64,000 nt of DNA from Rhizobium sp. NXC14 (GCF_002117485.1 NZ_CP021030.1:313001-377000); one strand, 5' to 3'. Numbered from the stretch's first letter, positions 47,443 to 57,075 are shown. The notes: generated by a model from the letters alone, not told the origin. Program-made: numbers and translations.

Positions 47443-48087
47443 TTATGCCTCCAGGCAGGTTTCGACGAAAAGTTTGAAGGCACGGGCCCGGTGCGACAGC
47501 GCCTGCGGCTTGCCGAGGTTCCAGCCGTGTTTCTCCTCGCCGCTCATTTCGCCGAAGGTGACGTCATAACCCTCGGGCTGAAAGACCGGATCGTAGCCGA
47601 AGCCTTGCGTGCCGCGCGGCGGCCAGACGACATGGCCTTCGACCTCGCCGCGGAAAAGCTCGGTATGCCCGTCCGGCCAGGCAAGGCAGAGCACGCTGAC
47701 GAAACGCGCCCCGCGCTGTTCAGGCGTCGTTGCGCCGGCATCCTGCAGCGCCTTTTCCACCTTGGCCATCGCCATGTCGAAATCGCGCGTGCCGTCTGCG
47801 GTCTCCGCCCAGTTGGCGGTGTAGACGCCGGGATCGCCACCGAGCGCGTCGACCACCAGCCCGGAATCATCCGAAAGCGCCGGCATGCCGGCGGCATTGG
47901 CCGAGGCCACCGCCTTGATCGTCGCATTCTCCTCGAAGCTCGTGCCGGTCTCGTCAGGTTCGACGAAATTCAGTTCGGCCGCGGATTTGGCGGTGAAGCC
48001 AAGCGGCCCGATCAATTCCTGGATCTCGCGGATCTTGCCGGCATTGTGGCTGGCGACGACGATTGTTTTGGTTTCGAGCTTGCGCAA
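47443..48087 (-). CDS. rdgB: dITP/XTP pyrophosphatase (non-canonical purine NTP)
   Basis: A HAM1/RdgB-family nucleotide pool sanitiser that hydrolyses dITP, ITP and XTP to monophosphates. The 214-residue product shows [19 protein letters not shown] (nucleotide-binding loop), [24 protein letters not shown], and FGYDPVFQP with SHRARAF. The start is a TTG at 48087 (LRKLETKT), which matches the family N-terminus. It begins one base after the stop of the VOC gene, and AGGA upstream lies inside that gene, indicating translational coupling. Confidence 0.93.
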   Translation of the reverse strand: MRKLETKTIVVASHNAGKIREIQELIGPLGFTAKSAAELNFVEPDETGTSFEENATIKAVASANAAGMPALSDDSGLVVDALGGDPGVYTANWAETADGTRDFDMAMAKVEKALQDAGATTPEQRGARFVSVLCLAWPDGHTELFRGEVEGHVVWPPRGTQGFGYDPVFQPEGYDVTFGEMSGEEKHGWNLGKPQALSHRARAFKLFVETCLEA

Positions 48088-48088
48088 T

Positions 48089-48514
48089 TCAGATATCCTG
48101 TTCGAGGCCCCAGATTTTTGCCTCCGCGCATTCCAGGCTGTTGCCGGCAGGGTCGCGGAAATAGATCGAGCGGCCGCCATTTGGCCAGTGCACCTCGGAT
48201 TCGATCGCGACATCAGCCGCCTTCAGCCGTTCGGCCATGGCATCGATATTGCGGCCGGACACACGAAAACAGGCATGGCCCTGGCCGGTCGCGCCATGCG
48301 GCGGCACCTGCAGCGCGTCGGCTGCCGGCGGCTTTATCGTTTCTTCGGGGTTGAAGATGAGGAGAACGCCTGGCCCACAGCGGAAGAAGACATGCCGGTT
48401 GCCGGCGCGGGAGATCTTTTCAAGCCCGAGAACGCCCTCGTAGAACGTCTCGGCCTGATCGAGATCGCGCGCATAAAGCGCCGTTTCCAACATGCCTTCC
48501 AGCATGGCATTCAT
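48089..48514 (-). CDS. VOC-family glyoxalase-like protein
   Basis: A 141-residue single VOC domain starting [26 protein letters not shown] (split at the first strand), with a His in GHACFRVSG and a late Glu in [12 protein letters not shown] as likely metal ligands. Enzymatic activity is unknown. It overlaps the rph stop by 4 bp (ATGA) and its stop is one base before the rdgB TTG start, so it is embedded in a three-gene coupled chain. Start alternatives at Met4 and Met8 cannot be excluded. Confidence 0.86.
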   Translation of the reverse strand: MNAMLEGMLETALYARDLDQAETFYEGVLGLEKISRAGNRHVFFRCGPGVLLIFNPEETIKPPAADALQVPPHGATGQGHACFRVSGRNIDAMAERLKAADVAIESEVHWPNGGRSIYFRDPAGNSLECAEAKIWGLEQDI

Positions 48515-49230
48515 CCCGCAATCGCCTCTTTCTGCAGGGTGACGAGTTCGCTGATGCCGTTCTTGGCAAGCCGCATCAGAGAGCTGAATTCCTCTTCGCT
48601 GAACGGCGTGCCTTCGGCCGTGCCCTGGATTTCGACGATGCCGCCGGCGCCGGTCATGACGAAGTTCGCATCGGTCTCGGCAGAGGAATCCTCGAGATAA
48701 TCGAGGTCGATCACCGGCTGGTTGGCGAAAACGCCGCAGGAGATGGCGGCGACATGATCCTTCAGGACCCGGTCGACCTTGATCATGTTGCGGCTTTCCA
48801 TCCATTTCAGGCAATCGTAAAGCGCGATCCAGCCGCCGGTGATCGAGGCCGTCCGTGTGCCGCCATCGGCCTGGATGACGTCGCAATCGAGCGTGATCTG
48901 CTTTTCGCCGAGCGCCTGCAGATCGACGACGGCGCGCAGCGACCGGCCGATCAGCCGTTGGATTTCCTGCGTGCGGCCGCCCTGCTTGCCGGCGGCGGCC
49001 TCGCGTTTCATGCGCTCGCCGGTCGCCCGCGGCAGCATGCCGTATTCGGCCGTGACCCAGCCCTTGCCGGTGTTGCGCAGCCATGGCGGCGTCTTTTCCT
49101 CGAGGCTTGCGGTGCAAAGCACATGAGTATCGCCGAATTTCACCAGGCAGGAGCCTTCCGCATGCTTGGAAAAATTGCGCTCGAACGAGACCTTGCGCAT
49201 CTGGTCGGTTTTTCTGCCTGAAGGCCGCAT
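48511..49230 (-). CDS. rph: Ribonuclease PH
   Basis: Phosphorolytic 3'-5' exoribonuclease that trims tRNA 3' ends. The 239-residue product begins [20 protein letters not shown], followed by [27 protein letters not shown] (phosphate site), [19 protein letters not shown] and [16 protein letters not shown]. The ATG at 49230 has a GGAGATAAGA site; longer frames upstream overlap the hrcA promoter region. It is divergent from hrcA, an arrangement common in rhizobia. Confidence 0.96.
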   Translation of the reverse strand: MRPSGRKTDQMRKVSFERNFSKHAEGSCLVKFGDTHVLCTASLEEKTPPWLRNTGKGWVTAEYGMLPRATGERMKREAAAGKQGGRTQEIQRLIGRSLRAVVDLQALGEKQITLDCDVIQADGGTRTASITGGWIALYDCLKWMESRNMIKVDRVLKDHVAAISCGVFANQPVIDLDYLEDSSAETDANFVMTGAGGIVEIQGTAEGTPFSEEEFSSLMRLAKNGISELVTLQKEAIAG

Positions 49231-49292
49231 TCTTATCTCCTGGAGTTGCTGACCGCTTCTACGATTGGCGGCGCTCATTTGCAAATTCCCTT

Positions 49293-49320
49293 TTGCCACG
49301 CGTGCGAGTTTGACTATATT
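49293..49320 (+). promoter_or_regulatory. Candidate sigma70-type promoter of hrcA-grpE
   Basis: TTGCCA (49293-49298), 16 bases and TATATT (49315-49320) lie 35 bp before the hrcA ATG. No CIRCE inverted repeat (TTAGCACTC-N9-GAGTGCTAA) is visible between rph and hrcA. Confidence 0.5.
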
Positions 49321-49355
49321 TTCGGGAGCATCATCAGCGTGGGTTCGAGAGGTTC

Positions 49356-50444
49356 ATGGGCATCAGGTCGACGTCGGTTTCGGATGCCGTTGCTGCGCTG
49401 GACGAGCGCTCCAGAGAAATTTTTCGCCGCATCGTCGAGGGTTATCTCGAAAGCGGCGAGCCGCTCGGCTCGCGCAATCTGTCGCGCCTGTTGCCGATGT
49501 CACTCTCGCCGGCGTCGGTGCGAAATGTCATGAGCGATCTCGAGGAACTCGGTCTCATCTATTCCCCCCATGTCAGCGCCGGCCGGCTGCCGACCCAGAT
49601 CGGGCTGCGCTTCTTCGTCGATGCCTTCATGCAGATCGGCGATCTCTCCGCCGAGGACCGCGCCAGTATCGACCGCCAAGTGCGGGCCGAAAGCGGCGGC
49701 AATCCGGTGGAATCGATGATGAACGAGGCGAGCCGCATGCTTTCCGGCATCTCGCGCGGGGCCGGCCTCGTCATCACCTCGAAAAGCGATCCGGTGCTGA
49801 AACATGTCGAGTTCATCCGGCTTGAACCGACAAAGGCGCTCGCCGTGCTCGTCGGCGATCACGACCAGGTGGAAAACCGCATCATCGAACTGCCTGCAGG
49901 CATCACCTCCTCGCAGTTGACGGAGGCGGCGAATTTCCTCAACGCGCACATGTCTGGCCAGACGCTGCCGGAGCTGCGCAAACAATTAAGCCGTTTGAAG
50001 GATGATGTCCGCCACGAGCTCGATGCGCTCTCGCGCGATCTTGTAGAGCGCGGCATCGCCGTCTGGGCCGGCAGCCCGGAGGAGGGAAAGCCCGCCCAGC
50101 TGATCATCCGCGGCCGCGCCAACCTGCTCGAGGGCCTTGCCGGCGCCGAAGATCTCGACCGGCTTCGCATGCTGTTCGACGATCTCGAAAAAAAGGACAG
50201 CCTGATCGAGCTTCTCAACCTGGCCGAAAGCGGTTCGGGCGTGCGCATCTTCATCGGTTCGGAAAACAAGCTCTTCTCGCTGTCCGGCTCGTCGCTCATC
50301 GTCGCGCCCTATCGCGACGATGATGACCGGATTGTCGGCGCTGTCGGCGTCATCGGCCCGACGCGGCTCAATTATTCCCGCATCGTGCCGATGGTGGATT
50401 ACACCGCTCAGCTCGTCTCCCGCCTGTCGCGCAATCCGCTTTGA
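49356..50444 (+). CDS. hrcA: Heat-inducible transcription repressor HrcA
   Basis: A 362-residue repressor of groESL-type operons that binds CIRCE elements. The N-terminal winged helix is visible in VEGYLESGEPLGSRNLSRLL then LSPASVRNVMSDLEELGLIYSPHVSAGRLPT (split by the wing), followed by a GAF-like central region and a C-terminal IGPTRLNYSRIVPMVDYTA, the family hallmark. Length is typical for alphaproteobacteria. It is transcribed with grpE 110 bp downstream. Confidence 0.95.
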   Translation: MGIRSTSVSDAVAALDERSREIFRRIVEGYLESGEPLGSRNLSRLLPMSLSPASVRNVMSDLEELGLIYSPHVSAGRLPTQIGLRFFVDAFMQIGDLSAEDRASIDRQVRAESGGNPVESMMNEASRMLSGISRGAGLVITSKSDPVLKHVEFIRLEPTKALAVLVGDHDQVENRIIELPAGITSSQLTEAANFLNAHMSGQTLPELRKQLSRLKDDVRHELDALSRDLVERGIAVWAGSPEEGKPAQLIIRGRANLLEGLAGAEDLDRLRMLFDDLEKKDSLIELLNLAESGSGVRIFIGSENKLFSLSGSSLIVAPYRDDDDRIVGAVGVIGPTRLNYSRIVPMVDYTAQLVSRLSRNPL

Positions 50445-50554
50445 CATCATCACTGAGGAAGCGCGGAATTTTCGCTTCTTCGTCACGCAGACTTGATTTT
50501 TTTCGGCCAAACCTCGATATCGGGCGCATCTGAAAATACCAACCGGAGACCGTC

Positions 50555-51190
50555 ATGACCGATGAAACGACGAAAAACGGACCTGACGCAACTGCGGCCG
50601 ATGCCGCAGCCGACGCTGCCGTCAACGTCGAGACTGCCACTGTCGAGCAGGAGGAGGCCAAGCAGCCGGATCCGCTCGAGCTTCTGAAGGCCGAGAATGC
50701 CGAGCTGCGTGACCGCTATCTGCGACTTGCCGCCGAGATGGATAATCTGCGCCGTCGCACCGAGCGCGAGGTGAAGGATGCAAAATCCTATTCCGTCGCC
50801 GGTTTCGCACGCGACATGCTCGCCGTCTCGGACAATTTGCGCCGGGCGCTGGACGCCATCTCTCCCGAGGCCAAAGCCACGGCCGACGCCGGCCTCACCA
50901 CGCTGATCGAAGGTGTGGAAATGACCGAGCGCTCGATGCTCTCGGCGTTGGAGCGACACGGCGTTCGCAAGCTGGAGCCGGTCGGCCAGAAATTCGATCC
51001 GAATTTCCATCAGGCAATGTTCGAGGTGCCGAACTCCGAAGTGCCGAACAACACCGTCGTCCAGGTCGTGCAGGCCGGCTTCACCATCGGCGAGCGCGTC
51101 CTGCGCCCGGCCATGGTCGGCGTCGCCAAGGGCGGCCCGAAACCGGTCGAGGCCGAAGCCAATTCCGTCTTCGACGAGAAGGACGCCTGA
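50555..51190 (+). CDS. grpE: Nucleotide exchange factor GrpE
   Basis: A 211-residue co-chaperone that releases ADP from DnaK. The acidic, poorly ordered N-terminus (to about residue 40) is followed by a long helix ([20 protein letters not shown], then [19 protein letters not shown]) and the beta-wing with [20 protein letters not shown] and the final [17 protein letters not shown] site precedes the ATG. It lies after hrcA and is convergent with the nucleoside hydrolase gene. Confidence 0.95.
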   Translation: MTDETTKNGPDATAADAAADAAVNVETATVEQEEAKQPDPLELLKAENAELRDRYLRLAAEMDNLRRRTEREVKDAKSYSVAGFARDMLAVSDNLRRALDAISPEAKATADAGLTTLIEGVEMTERSMLSALERHGVRKLEPVGQKFDPNFHQAMFEVPNSEVPNNTVVQVVQAGFTIGERVLRPAMVGVAKGGPKPVEAEANSVFDEKDA

Positions 51191-51223
51191 GGTCGTTTCG
51201 CTCTTCGGAGAAGCAAAGAATAA

Positions 51224-52168
51224 TCAGATGCGGGCGAAGCGCTCGATCAGGAGATCGAAGAAACCGTCCGCATCGACGTAACGCATCACCTTGGCGTTGC
51301 GCTTGCGGTCGGTCACATGCCACCAGTCGACGACGGTCATGCCGGCGGTAAGTTCGGACCGGACCTCGATCTCGACATTGCAGTCCCGGCCCTGGAAAAG
51401 TTCCGGCTTCAGCAGATAGGCGACGACCGTCGGGTCGTGCAACGGCCCGCCGTCTGAGCCGTATTTCTCGATATCGAAGCGTTCGAAGAATTCCAGCATT
51501 TCGACCATCGCCTTTGCCGGAGCCGTGCCGATCTCGTCTATGCGTTTGACCCGGTCCTTGCGGGTCAGCAGCTGGTGCGTCACGTCGAGCGGCATCATCA
51601 CGATCGGAACGCCCGAGCGGAAAACGATATCGGCCGCCTCGGGATCGACATAGATGTTGAATTCGGCGGCCGGCGTAATATTGCCGCCCTCGAAGAAGCC
51701 GCCGCCCATCATCACCAGCTCGCGAATGCGGGCAACGATGTCGGGCGCCTTCTGGAAGGCCATACCGATATTGGTGAGCGGCCCGAGCGTGCAGAGCGTC
51801 ACCGTGCCTTCAGGCTCGCGGCGCAGCGTCTCGATGATGAAATCGACGGAATGGCCGGGTTGCAGCGCCATCGTCGGTTCGGGCAGAACAGGGCCGTCGA
51901 GGCCGGTCTTGCCGTGCACATGTTCTGCCGTCACCAGCTTGCGGGCGATCGGCTTGTCGGCGCCAGCGAAAACCTTCACATCCGTGCGGCCGCAGAGTTC
52001 GCAGACGATGCGCGCGTTGCGGCTGGTGAGAGACAGCGGCACGTTGCCGGCGACCGTCGTGATCCCCAGCACCTCGAGCTCATCCGGGCTGCCGAAAGCC
52101 AGCATGATGGCGGCCGCGTCGTCCTGGCCGGGATCGGTGTCGATGATGATCTTTCTCGCGCTTGCCAT
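51224..52168 (-). CDS. Nucleoside hydrolase (inosine-uridine preferring type)
   Basis: A 314-residue ribonucleoside hydrolase with the calcium-binding N-terminal motif IIIDTDPGQDDAAAIMLA, then EVLGITTVAGNVPL, TLGPLTNI, VMMGGGFFEGGN, EFNIYVDPEAA and a late GGPLHDPTVVAY with the catalytic His and Asp ligand. It cleaves the N-glycosidic bond of nucleosides for salvage or catabolism; base preference is unclear. It is monocistronic, convergent with grpE and divergent from hsp20. Confidence 0.93.
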   Translation of the reverse strand: MASARKIIIDTDPGQDDAAAIMLAFGSPDELEVLGITTVAGNVPLSLTSRNARIVCELCGRTDVKVFAGADKPIARKLVTAEHVHGKTGLDGPVLPEPTMALQPGHSVDFIIETLRREPEGTVTLCTLGPLTNIGMAFQKAPDIVARIRELVMMGGGFFEGGNITPAAEFNIYVDPEAADIVFRSGVPIVMMPLDVTHQLLTRKDRVKRIDEIGTAPAKAMVEMLEFFERFDIEKYGSDGGPLHDPTVVAYLLKPELFQGRDCNVEIEVRSELTAGMTVVDWWHVTDRKRNAKVMRYVDADGFFDLLIERFARI

Positions 52169-52354
52169 TCCAATCGTCCCGTTCTCGCCACGCCGCTTAT
52201 CCCCGCGGGCACCATTTCTTCATTTCCCGTCACAAATCGGCACATTCCGCGCGGGCATGTTTTGATGCGAGGCAGCAGGTCCTTTGTCAAGCAAGGAGGC
52301 AGACGCCGCCATTCGAAAAGTGACAGATGTTTAAATCGGGGAGGGCGCGCGCGC

Positions 52355-52383
52355 CTTGCAGCGCCGTGATCATGCCCCCATAT
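52355..52383 (+). promoter_or_regulatory. RpoH (sigma32)-type promoter of hsp20
   Basis: CTTGCAG (52355-52361), 14 bases and CCCCATAT (52376-52383) closely match the heat-shock sigma consensus CTTGAAA-N14-CCCCATnT. The start point would be near 52390, 60 bp before the hsp20 ATG, just at the start of the candidate RNA thermometer. Confidence 0.8.
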
Positions 52384-52388
52384 TAGCG

Positions 52389-52449
52389 GCATCCGGATGC
52401 TGCACTTTTAGGTCCGGGATGGTCGCTTGCATCAAGGACTTGAAAAGAG
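52389..52449 (+). promoter_or_regulatory. ROSE-like RNA thermometer in the hsp20 5'UTR
   Basis: The leader has a hairpin GGCATC-CG-GATGCT (about 52389-52402) and then, before the start codon, GTC-G-CTTG (52422-52429) pairing with CAAGGAC (52433-52439) around a CAT loop, with one bulged G. The pairing buries the AAGGA Shine-Dalgarno (52434-52438) and contains TCGCT, the anti-SD pentamer with bulged G that defines ROSE elements of rhizobial small heat-shock genes. Melting at high temperature would free the SD. Functional proof is lacking. Confidence 0.65.
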
Positions 52450-52875
52450 ATGAGCCGCATTACCCCTTTCGCCAGCCCTCTGCTTCTGGGCTTTGACGCC
52501 ATGGAAAAGACGCTGGAGCGCATTTCCAAGGCGAGCGACGGATACCCGCCTTACAATATCGAACGTATCGCCGCCGACAGCGGCGCGCCCGAGCGTCTGC
52601 GCATCACCCTTGCCGTTGCCGGTTTCAGCGAGGAGGAGCTTGATGTCTCCACCGAGGAGAACCAGCTTGTCATCCGCGGCCGTCAGGTGGAGCAGGGCGA
52701 GCGGGATTATCTCTATCGCGGCATCGCCGCCCGCCAGTTCCAGCGCACCTTCGTGCTGGCCGACGGCATGCAGGTCTTGGGCGCCGGCCTAAAGAACGGT
52801 CTGCTCTCCGTCGATCTAATTCGACCCGAACCCGCCCGCATGGTCAAGAAAATTAACATTTCGGTTTCACAGTAG
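52450..52875 (+). CDS. Small heat-shock protein Hsp20/IbpA type
   Basis: A 141-residue alpha-crystallin-type chaperone that holds unfolding proteins. The N-terminal arm MSRITPFASPLLLGFDAMEK is followed by the crystallin domain (PYNIERI to about residue 130; RITLAVAGFSEEELDVSTEE), the AGLKNGLLSVDLIRPEP strand motif and a short C-terminal KKINISVSQ tail. It has an RpoH-type promoter and a ROSE-like leader upstream, and a DUF1150 gene 47 bp downstream, a pairing usual in rhizobia. Confidence 0.93.
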   Translation: MSRITPFASPLLLGFDAMEKTLERISKASDGYPPYNIERIAADSGAPERLRITLAVAGFSEEELDVSTEENQLVIRGRQVEQGERDYLYRGIAARQFQRTFVLADGMQVLGAGLKNGLLSVDLIRPEPARMVKKINISVSQ

Positions 52876-52922
52876 AACAACGGTTTGTCGAACCGTTGGT
52901 CCCTTCTTCCGGAGGAACAGGA

Positions 52923-53180
52923 ATGTTGATGAAAGAAGCCACGTCTCACTTGACCAAATCCGAGCTTGCCCACATCGGCAACGGCGAGGTCGCCTACATC
53001 AGAAAGATGCGCACCGAAGAGGTCGCCAAGTGCTTTCCAGAGGCGCCGGATATCGATCCGAATGTCGATCTCTGGGCGCTCTTCGGCGCCGACGGCACGC
53101 CGATTCTGCTGACGGACAACCGTTCCAGCACCTTTTTCAAAGCGGCCGAGGACGAATTGAAGACGGTCAGCCTGCACTGA
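52923..53180 (+). CDS. DUF1150 family protein
   Basis: An 85-residue protein with the DUF1150 pattern: LTKSELAHIGNGEVAYIRKM, then DLWALFGADGTPILLTDNRSS. The function is unknown; the family sits next to small heat-shock genes in many alphaproteobacteria. The ATG at 52923 has GGAGGAACAGGA directly upstream, so it is preferred over an earlier in-frame GTG or ATG-like start at 52896. It is probably cotranscribed with hsp20 and shares its heat control. Confidence 0.9.
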   Translation: MLMKEATSHLTKSELAHIGNGEVAYIRKMRTEEVAKCFPEAPDIDPNVDLWALFGADGTPILLTDNRSSTFFKAAEDELKTVSLH

Positions 53181-53267
53181 CCGTCAACACCGTCTGCTAC
53201 GTTTCACTGCTTGCGGTGCACGGTCGCTCTATTCGATTTCGCTGCCGTCGGGACGGATGTCGCGACA

Positions 53268-53834
53268 TTATCGCCAATCGAACCACGGCGTCAGCAAGCC
53301 CGTCTTGCGCCGATAGGCTTCATATTCGGATGCCAGCGGTGATAGGGCGAATTTCCTCTCCTCGCTGCGGGCTGCAATCACGTAGACAACCGTAAAAAAT
53401 AAGACCGGCAGGATCGACCATATCGACCAAGATGCCAGCGCCCACCCCGACCAGAAGAGCAGGTAGGACGTGTAAAAAGGGTGCCGCAGGTAGCGATAGG
53501 GACCGTCGGTGACAAGACTATCTGGGTGATCGAGGGTGAACACAAAGCGCAACCTGGCCTCTCGCGACGCCGACACCGCCCACCAGAACAAGCCCGCCGA
53601 CCCGATTTCAAATCCCAGTCCGACGACCTGTACCCATAGCGTCTGCGTCCCGGACCAAACCAGGTACAGGAAAAACGCCGTCGTCGCGATGACGACGACG
53701 GTGATCAGCTTTGCTCCGGCTTCCATCTTCGGCGAGTTGAAGTGGCCTCGCAACGACCACGCGTAGAACCCGACGACACTCAGGCTGGTGATCGAAATAA
53801 CAATGTCCAGAAGAAATTGCATCGTGATGCTCAT
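53268..53834 (-). CDS. Isoprenylcysteine carboxyl methyltransferase (ICMT/PEMT)-like membrane protein
   Basis: A 188-residue integral membrane protein with about five hydrophobic segments. The C-terminal SAM-binding region has GPYRYLRHPFYTSYLLFWSG and EERKFALSPLASEYEAYRRKT, the hallmark RHPxY and Glu-Glu patterns of ICMT/PEMT/NnrU-like methyltransferases. Bacterial members methylate unknown lipids or small molecules. It is convergent with the DUF1150 gene and divergent from the alpha/beta-hydrolase gene. Confidence 0.87.
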   Translation of the reverse strand: MSITMQFLLDIVISITSLSVVGFYAWSLRGHFNSPKMEAGAKLITVVVIATTAFFLYLVWSGTQTLWVQVVGLGFEIGSAGLFWWAVSASREARLRFVFTLDHPDSLVTDGPYRYLRHPFYTSYLLFWSGWALASWSIWSILPVLFFTVVYVIAARSEERKFALSPLASEYEAYRRKTGLLTPWFDWR

Positions 53835-54035
53835 CGCGAAAGGTTGGTTGCAATTGCTGCTGCGACAGACCTAACCCGTATACAACGCCAAGGCAAATGA
53901 TTGTGCATTGATGCGTAACCGCCCCGAAACGTGTCGTGATTGCACGACCTGGTTCAGATCTGGTTTACGATGATCATGCACCTGGCATAGATATTTTCGT
54001 GCAAGACTTTGGCTGCGCGTTAGGGGTCGCAGTTT

Positions 54036-54914
54036 ATGGACATATTTCACTGTACAATCGACACCAGCCACGGCGCTGTGCGCATCAGTGACACTATTGA
54101 TGGCGCTGCTGCACTGGTTATGATACACGGTTCGGGCAGCTCACGGACGGTCTTTTCACAGCAATTACACAGCCATTTGTCCCGGAATTGGCGTCTGATT
54201 GCGCTCGATCTTCCGGGACATGGCGAATCGAGCGACGCTCGAGATCCGCAGTCAACTTACACCGTCACCGGTCTTGCCGACTGCATAGGAGAGGTGGCAG
54301 CCCGCCTGGGGCTCCGTCGCTTTCCCGTGCTGGGATGGTCGCTTGGCGGTCACGTCGCGATTGAGATGGCGGGCAGCAGCAACGGCATTTCGGGCCTGAT
54401 GTTGTGCGGCACACCACCGATCCACAGCGGTCTCCTCGGAATGTTGCGGGGATTCCATCCATCATTTGATATTCTTCTGGCATCAAAAGAGAACTTTACA
54501 TCGCGTGATGTGGAGCGGTTTCAGTCTCTTTGCTTTGGAGACACGAGCAACCCCTCCTTTCGCGATGCCATAGCGCGCGCGGACGGGAGACTAAGGAGCG
54601 TTTTTTCTCGCGCAATGTTGCGGGGGCAGGGCGTGGATCAGCGCCGCACCGTCGAACAGGCTGATATACCCATTGCTTTTGTGAATGGATCTTATGACCC
54701 CTTTGTCAAACTCAGCTATTTTTCGGGCCTGAACATCCAGTTGCTCTTCGAAGGCAAAGCGCATGTAATAGAAGGGGCTGGACACGCGCCCTTCTGGGAA
54801 AAGCCGGAGAGCTTCAACTCGATGCTCGACCGGTTCCTGAACACAGTCGCCGCTCATGAAGCCAATACCGACCTGAAAAATCAACACTGTCGCCGCAGTG
54901 GAAGCCAGATATAG
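54036..54914 (+). CDS. Alpha/beta-fold hydrolase
   Basis: A 292-residue esterase/hydrolase-fold protein with the oxyanion motif MIHGSGSSRTVFSQQL, LIALDLPGHGESSDA, the nucleophile elbow VLGWSLGGHVA, an Asp region VNGSYDPFVK and the terminal His motif EGAGHAPFWEKP. The catalytic triad therefore looks complete. The substrate is unknown. Codon use and base composition are less GC-biased than in neighbouring genes, which suggests later acquisition. No good RBS is seen before the ATG; it may start at a later codon. Confidence 0.83.
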   Translation: MDIFHCTIDTSHGAVRISDTIDGAAALVMIHGSGSSRTVFSQQLHSHLSRNWRLIALDLPGHGESSDARDPQSTYTVTGLADCIGEVAARLGLRRFPVLGWSLGGHVAIEMAGSSNGISGLMLCGTPPIHSGLLGMLRGFHPSFDILLASKENFTSRDVERFQSLCFGDTSNPSFRDAIARADGRLRSVFSRAMLRGQGVDQRRTVEQADIPIAFVNGSYDPFVKLSYFSGLNIQLLFEGKAHVIEGAGHAPFWEKPESFNSMLDRFLNTVAAHEANTDLKNQHCRRSGSQI

Positions 54915-55123
54915 GATCATCATTTCGGCACATGATATGCTCCCGGTCATTTTCTCCCTTCCATTTGAGCGGAGGGTGGCCAGCACGGAAATAGTCGCGT
55001 CAGCGGCAATTGCAACCGTTCCACGGCGGAACTCTACGCGCCACAAGTGAGAGCGTAGCGCGTTCAGTTCGGTTTGTTTTCGTCGTCGGTTTTAGAGCAG
55101 GATGCCGGAAATTGCCGACAGCC

Positions 55124-55825
55124 TCAGATCTTCCTGAAGGTCAGATAGGCCGAAGAGCGGCCCTCGCGGCGTGCCTTGGCCTCGTAGCGCGTGCTCGGCC
55201 AGCCCTCATAGGGGGTCAGCCAATCCGCCGCATTGTCGGCCAGCCAGTCGAAGCCGCCATGGTCGCGGCATTTGATCAGCGTCCAGTTCACATAGGTGTC
55301 GATGTCGGAGGCGAAGCAGAACAGGCCGCCGGGCTTCAGCACCCGGTGGAAGCGGTCGAGATTGGTCTTGGAGACGAAGCGGCGTTTCCAGTGCTTCCGC
55401 TTCGGCCAGGGATCGGGATAGAGCAGATCGATGTGGTCGAGCGAAGCGTCCGGCAGCCAGTCGAGCAGTTGCGTCGCATCGTCATTATAGACGCGAATGT
55501 TCTGCGCGCCCGTCTGGCCGACGCGTGACAAAAGCTTCTGCATCGAATTGACGAAGGGCTCGACGCCGATGAAGCCGGTGGACGGGGTCTCCAGCGCGCG
55601 ATGCATCAGATGCTCGCCGCCGCCGAAACCGATTTCCAGCCGCAATGTCTTGACCGGAACCGGGAAGAGGGAGGTCAGCGGCTCCGGGGGAGCCGCCGAG
55701 AGATCGATGAGGAATGCCGGGAGCAGGCTATTCAGCGTTTCCGCCTGCTGTTCGCGCAGGGCCTTTCCCTTGCGGCGACCGAAAAAGGCTTCGGTCGCCC
55801 GTCCCCGGCGCTCCATATCCGTCAT
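55124..55825 (-). CDS. trmB: tRNA (guanine46-N7)-methyltransferase
   Basis: A 233-residue SAM-dependent enzyme that makes m7G46 in the tRNA variable loop. Visible are the SAM motif [48 protein letters not shown] (the family's conserved PDPWPKxxHxKRR) and the C-terminal [12 protein letters not shown]. The start ATG overlaps the metK stop by 4 bp (ATGA), so metK and trmB are translationally coupled. Confidence 0.96.
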   Translation of the reverse strand: MTDMERRGRATEAFFGRRKGKALREQQAETLNSLLPAFLIDLSAAPPEPLTSLFPVPVKTLRLEIGFGGGEHLMHRALETPSTGFIGVEPFVNSMQKLLSRVGQTGAQNIRVYNDDATQLLDWLPDASLDHIDLLYPDPWPKRKHWKRRFVSKTNLDRFHRVLKPGGLFCFASDIDTYVNWTLIKCRDHGGFDWLADNAADWLTPYEGWPSTRYEAKARREGRSSAYLTFRKI

Positions 55826-57075
55826 GCAGCGACCTTGGTCTTGACGGCTTCCTTGAGCGCCTTGACGAGGTCGGTGCGCTCCCAGGAGAACGAGCCGTCG
55901 CGGCCAGCCTTGCGGCCGAAATGACCATAGGCCGAGGTCTTGGCGTAGATCGGCTTGTTGAGGTCGAGGTGACGGCGGATGCCCGACGGCGACAGGTCCA
56001 TATTCTGGCGGATCGCCGCTTCAACCTGGTCTTCCGACACACCCTTGCCGGTGCCGTGCAGGTCGACATAGATCGACAGCGGCTGAGCGACGCCGATAGC
56101 GTAGGAGAGCTGGATCGTGCAGCGGTCGGCGAGGCCGGCGGCGACGACGTTCTTGGCGAGGTAGCGGGCGGCATAGGCAGCCGAACGGTCGACCTTGGTC
56201 GTGTCCTTGCCGGAAAATGCGCCGCCGCCATGTGGAGCCGCACCGCCATAGGTGTCGACGATGATCTTGCGGCCGGTCAGGCCCGCATCGCCGTCCGGTC
56301 CGCCGATGACGAACTTGCCGGTCGGATTGATGTACCACTTGCAATCCTCGGCGATCTTCAGTTCACCGAGCGCCTCGCGAATATAGGGCTCGACGACGGC
56401 CCGGACCTTCTTGGAATCCCAGCTCTCGTCGAGATGCTGGGTCGAAAGCACGATCGAGGTCACTTCCGACGGCTTGCCGTCGACGTAACGCACGGTCACC
56501 TGGCTCTTGGCGTCGGGGCCGAGCTTGGCGACTTCACCGTCGCCCTTCTTGCGGGCCGCAGCAAGCAGCTGCAGAATCCTGTGGGAATAATAGATCGGAG
56601 CCGGCATCAGGTCCGGCGTTTCCTTGCAGGCGTAACCAAACATGATGCCCTGGTCGCCGGCGCCCTCGTCGCCCTGCTGGTCGGCGGCGCTGTCGACGCC
56701 CTGGGCGATATCGGCCGACTGCGAGTGCAGCAGCACGTCGATCTTTGCCTTCTTCCAGTGGAAGCCGTCCTGTTCGTAGCCGATATCCTTGATGGCGCGG
56801 CGAGCAGCGGCCTTGAACTTCGAGGGATTGATGACGTCCTTGCCGTCCTTGTCCTTCTTCATCAGGCTCGGCGGCAGGCGGACCTCGCCGGCGATGACGA
56901 CGCGATTGGTCGTTGCCAGCGTTTCGCAGGCAATGCGCACGCCCCACGGATTGACGCCGGTCTTGGCCGCTTCGCGGTAGACCAGATCGACGATCTCGTC
57001 GGAGATGCGGTCACACACTTTGTCCGGATGACCTTCGGCAACAGATTCGCTGGTAAAGAGATAATTCGCGCGCAT
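55822..57075 (-). CDS. metK: S-adenosylmethionine synthetase
   Basis: Makes SAM from methionine and ATP. The 417-residue product begins [20 protein letters not shown] then [12 protein letters not shown], and contains the ATP-binding [15 protein letters not shown] and the P-loop-like GGGAFSGKD with [10 protein letters not shown], all diagnostic. The ATG at 57075 is chosen by family N-terminus and GAGGGGAA upstream. Upstream lie a promoter with an AT-rich palindrome and the praR terminator. No SAM riboswitch of a type I can recognise is visible in the 100-base leader. Confidence 0.96.
   Translation of the reverse strand: MRANYLFTSESVAEGHPDKVCDRISDEIVDLVYREAAKTGVNPWGVRIACETLATTNRVVIAGEVRLPPSLMKKDKDGKDVINPSKFKAAARRAIKDIGYEQDGFHWKKAKIDVLLHSQSADIAQGVDSAADQQGDEGAGDQGIMFGYACKETPDLMPAPIYYSHRILQLLAAARKKGDGEVAKLGPDAKSQVTVRYVDGKPSEVTSIVLSTQHLDESWDSKKVRAVVEPYIREALGELKIAEDCKWYINPTGKFVIGGPDGDAGLTGRKIIVDTYGGAAPHGGGAFSGKDTTKVDRSAAYAARYLAKNVVAAGLADRCTIQLSYAIGVAQPLSIYVDLHGTGKGVSEDQVEAAIRQNMDLSPSGIRRHLDLNKPIYAKTSAYGHFGRKAGRDGSFSWERTDLVKALKEAVKTKVAA

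Noticed and set aside
49231..49355. CIRCE element before hrcA
   Set aside because: No TTAGCACTC-N9-GAGTGCTAA pattern is visible; only a sigma70-like promoter could be supported.
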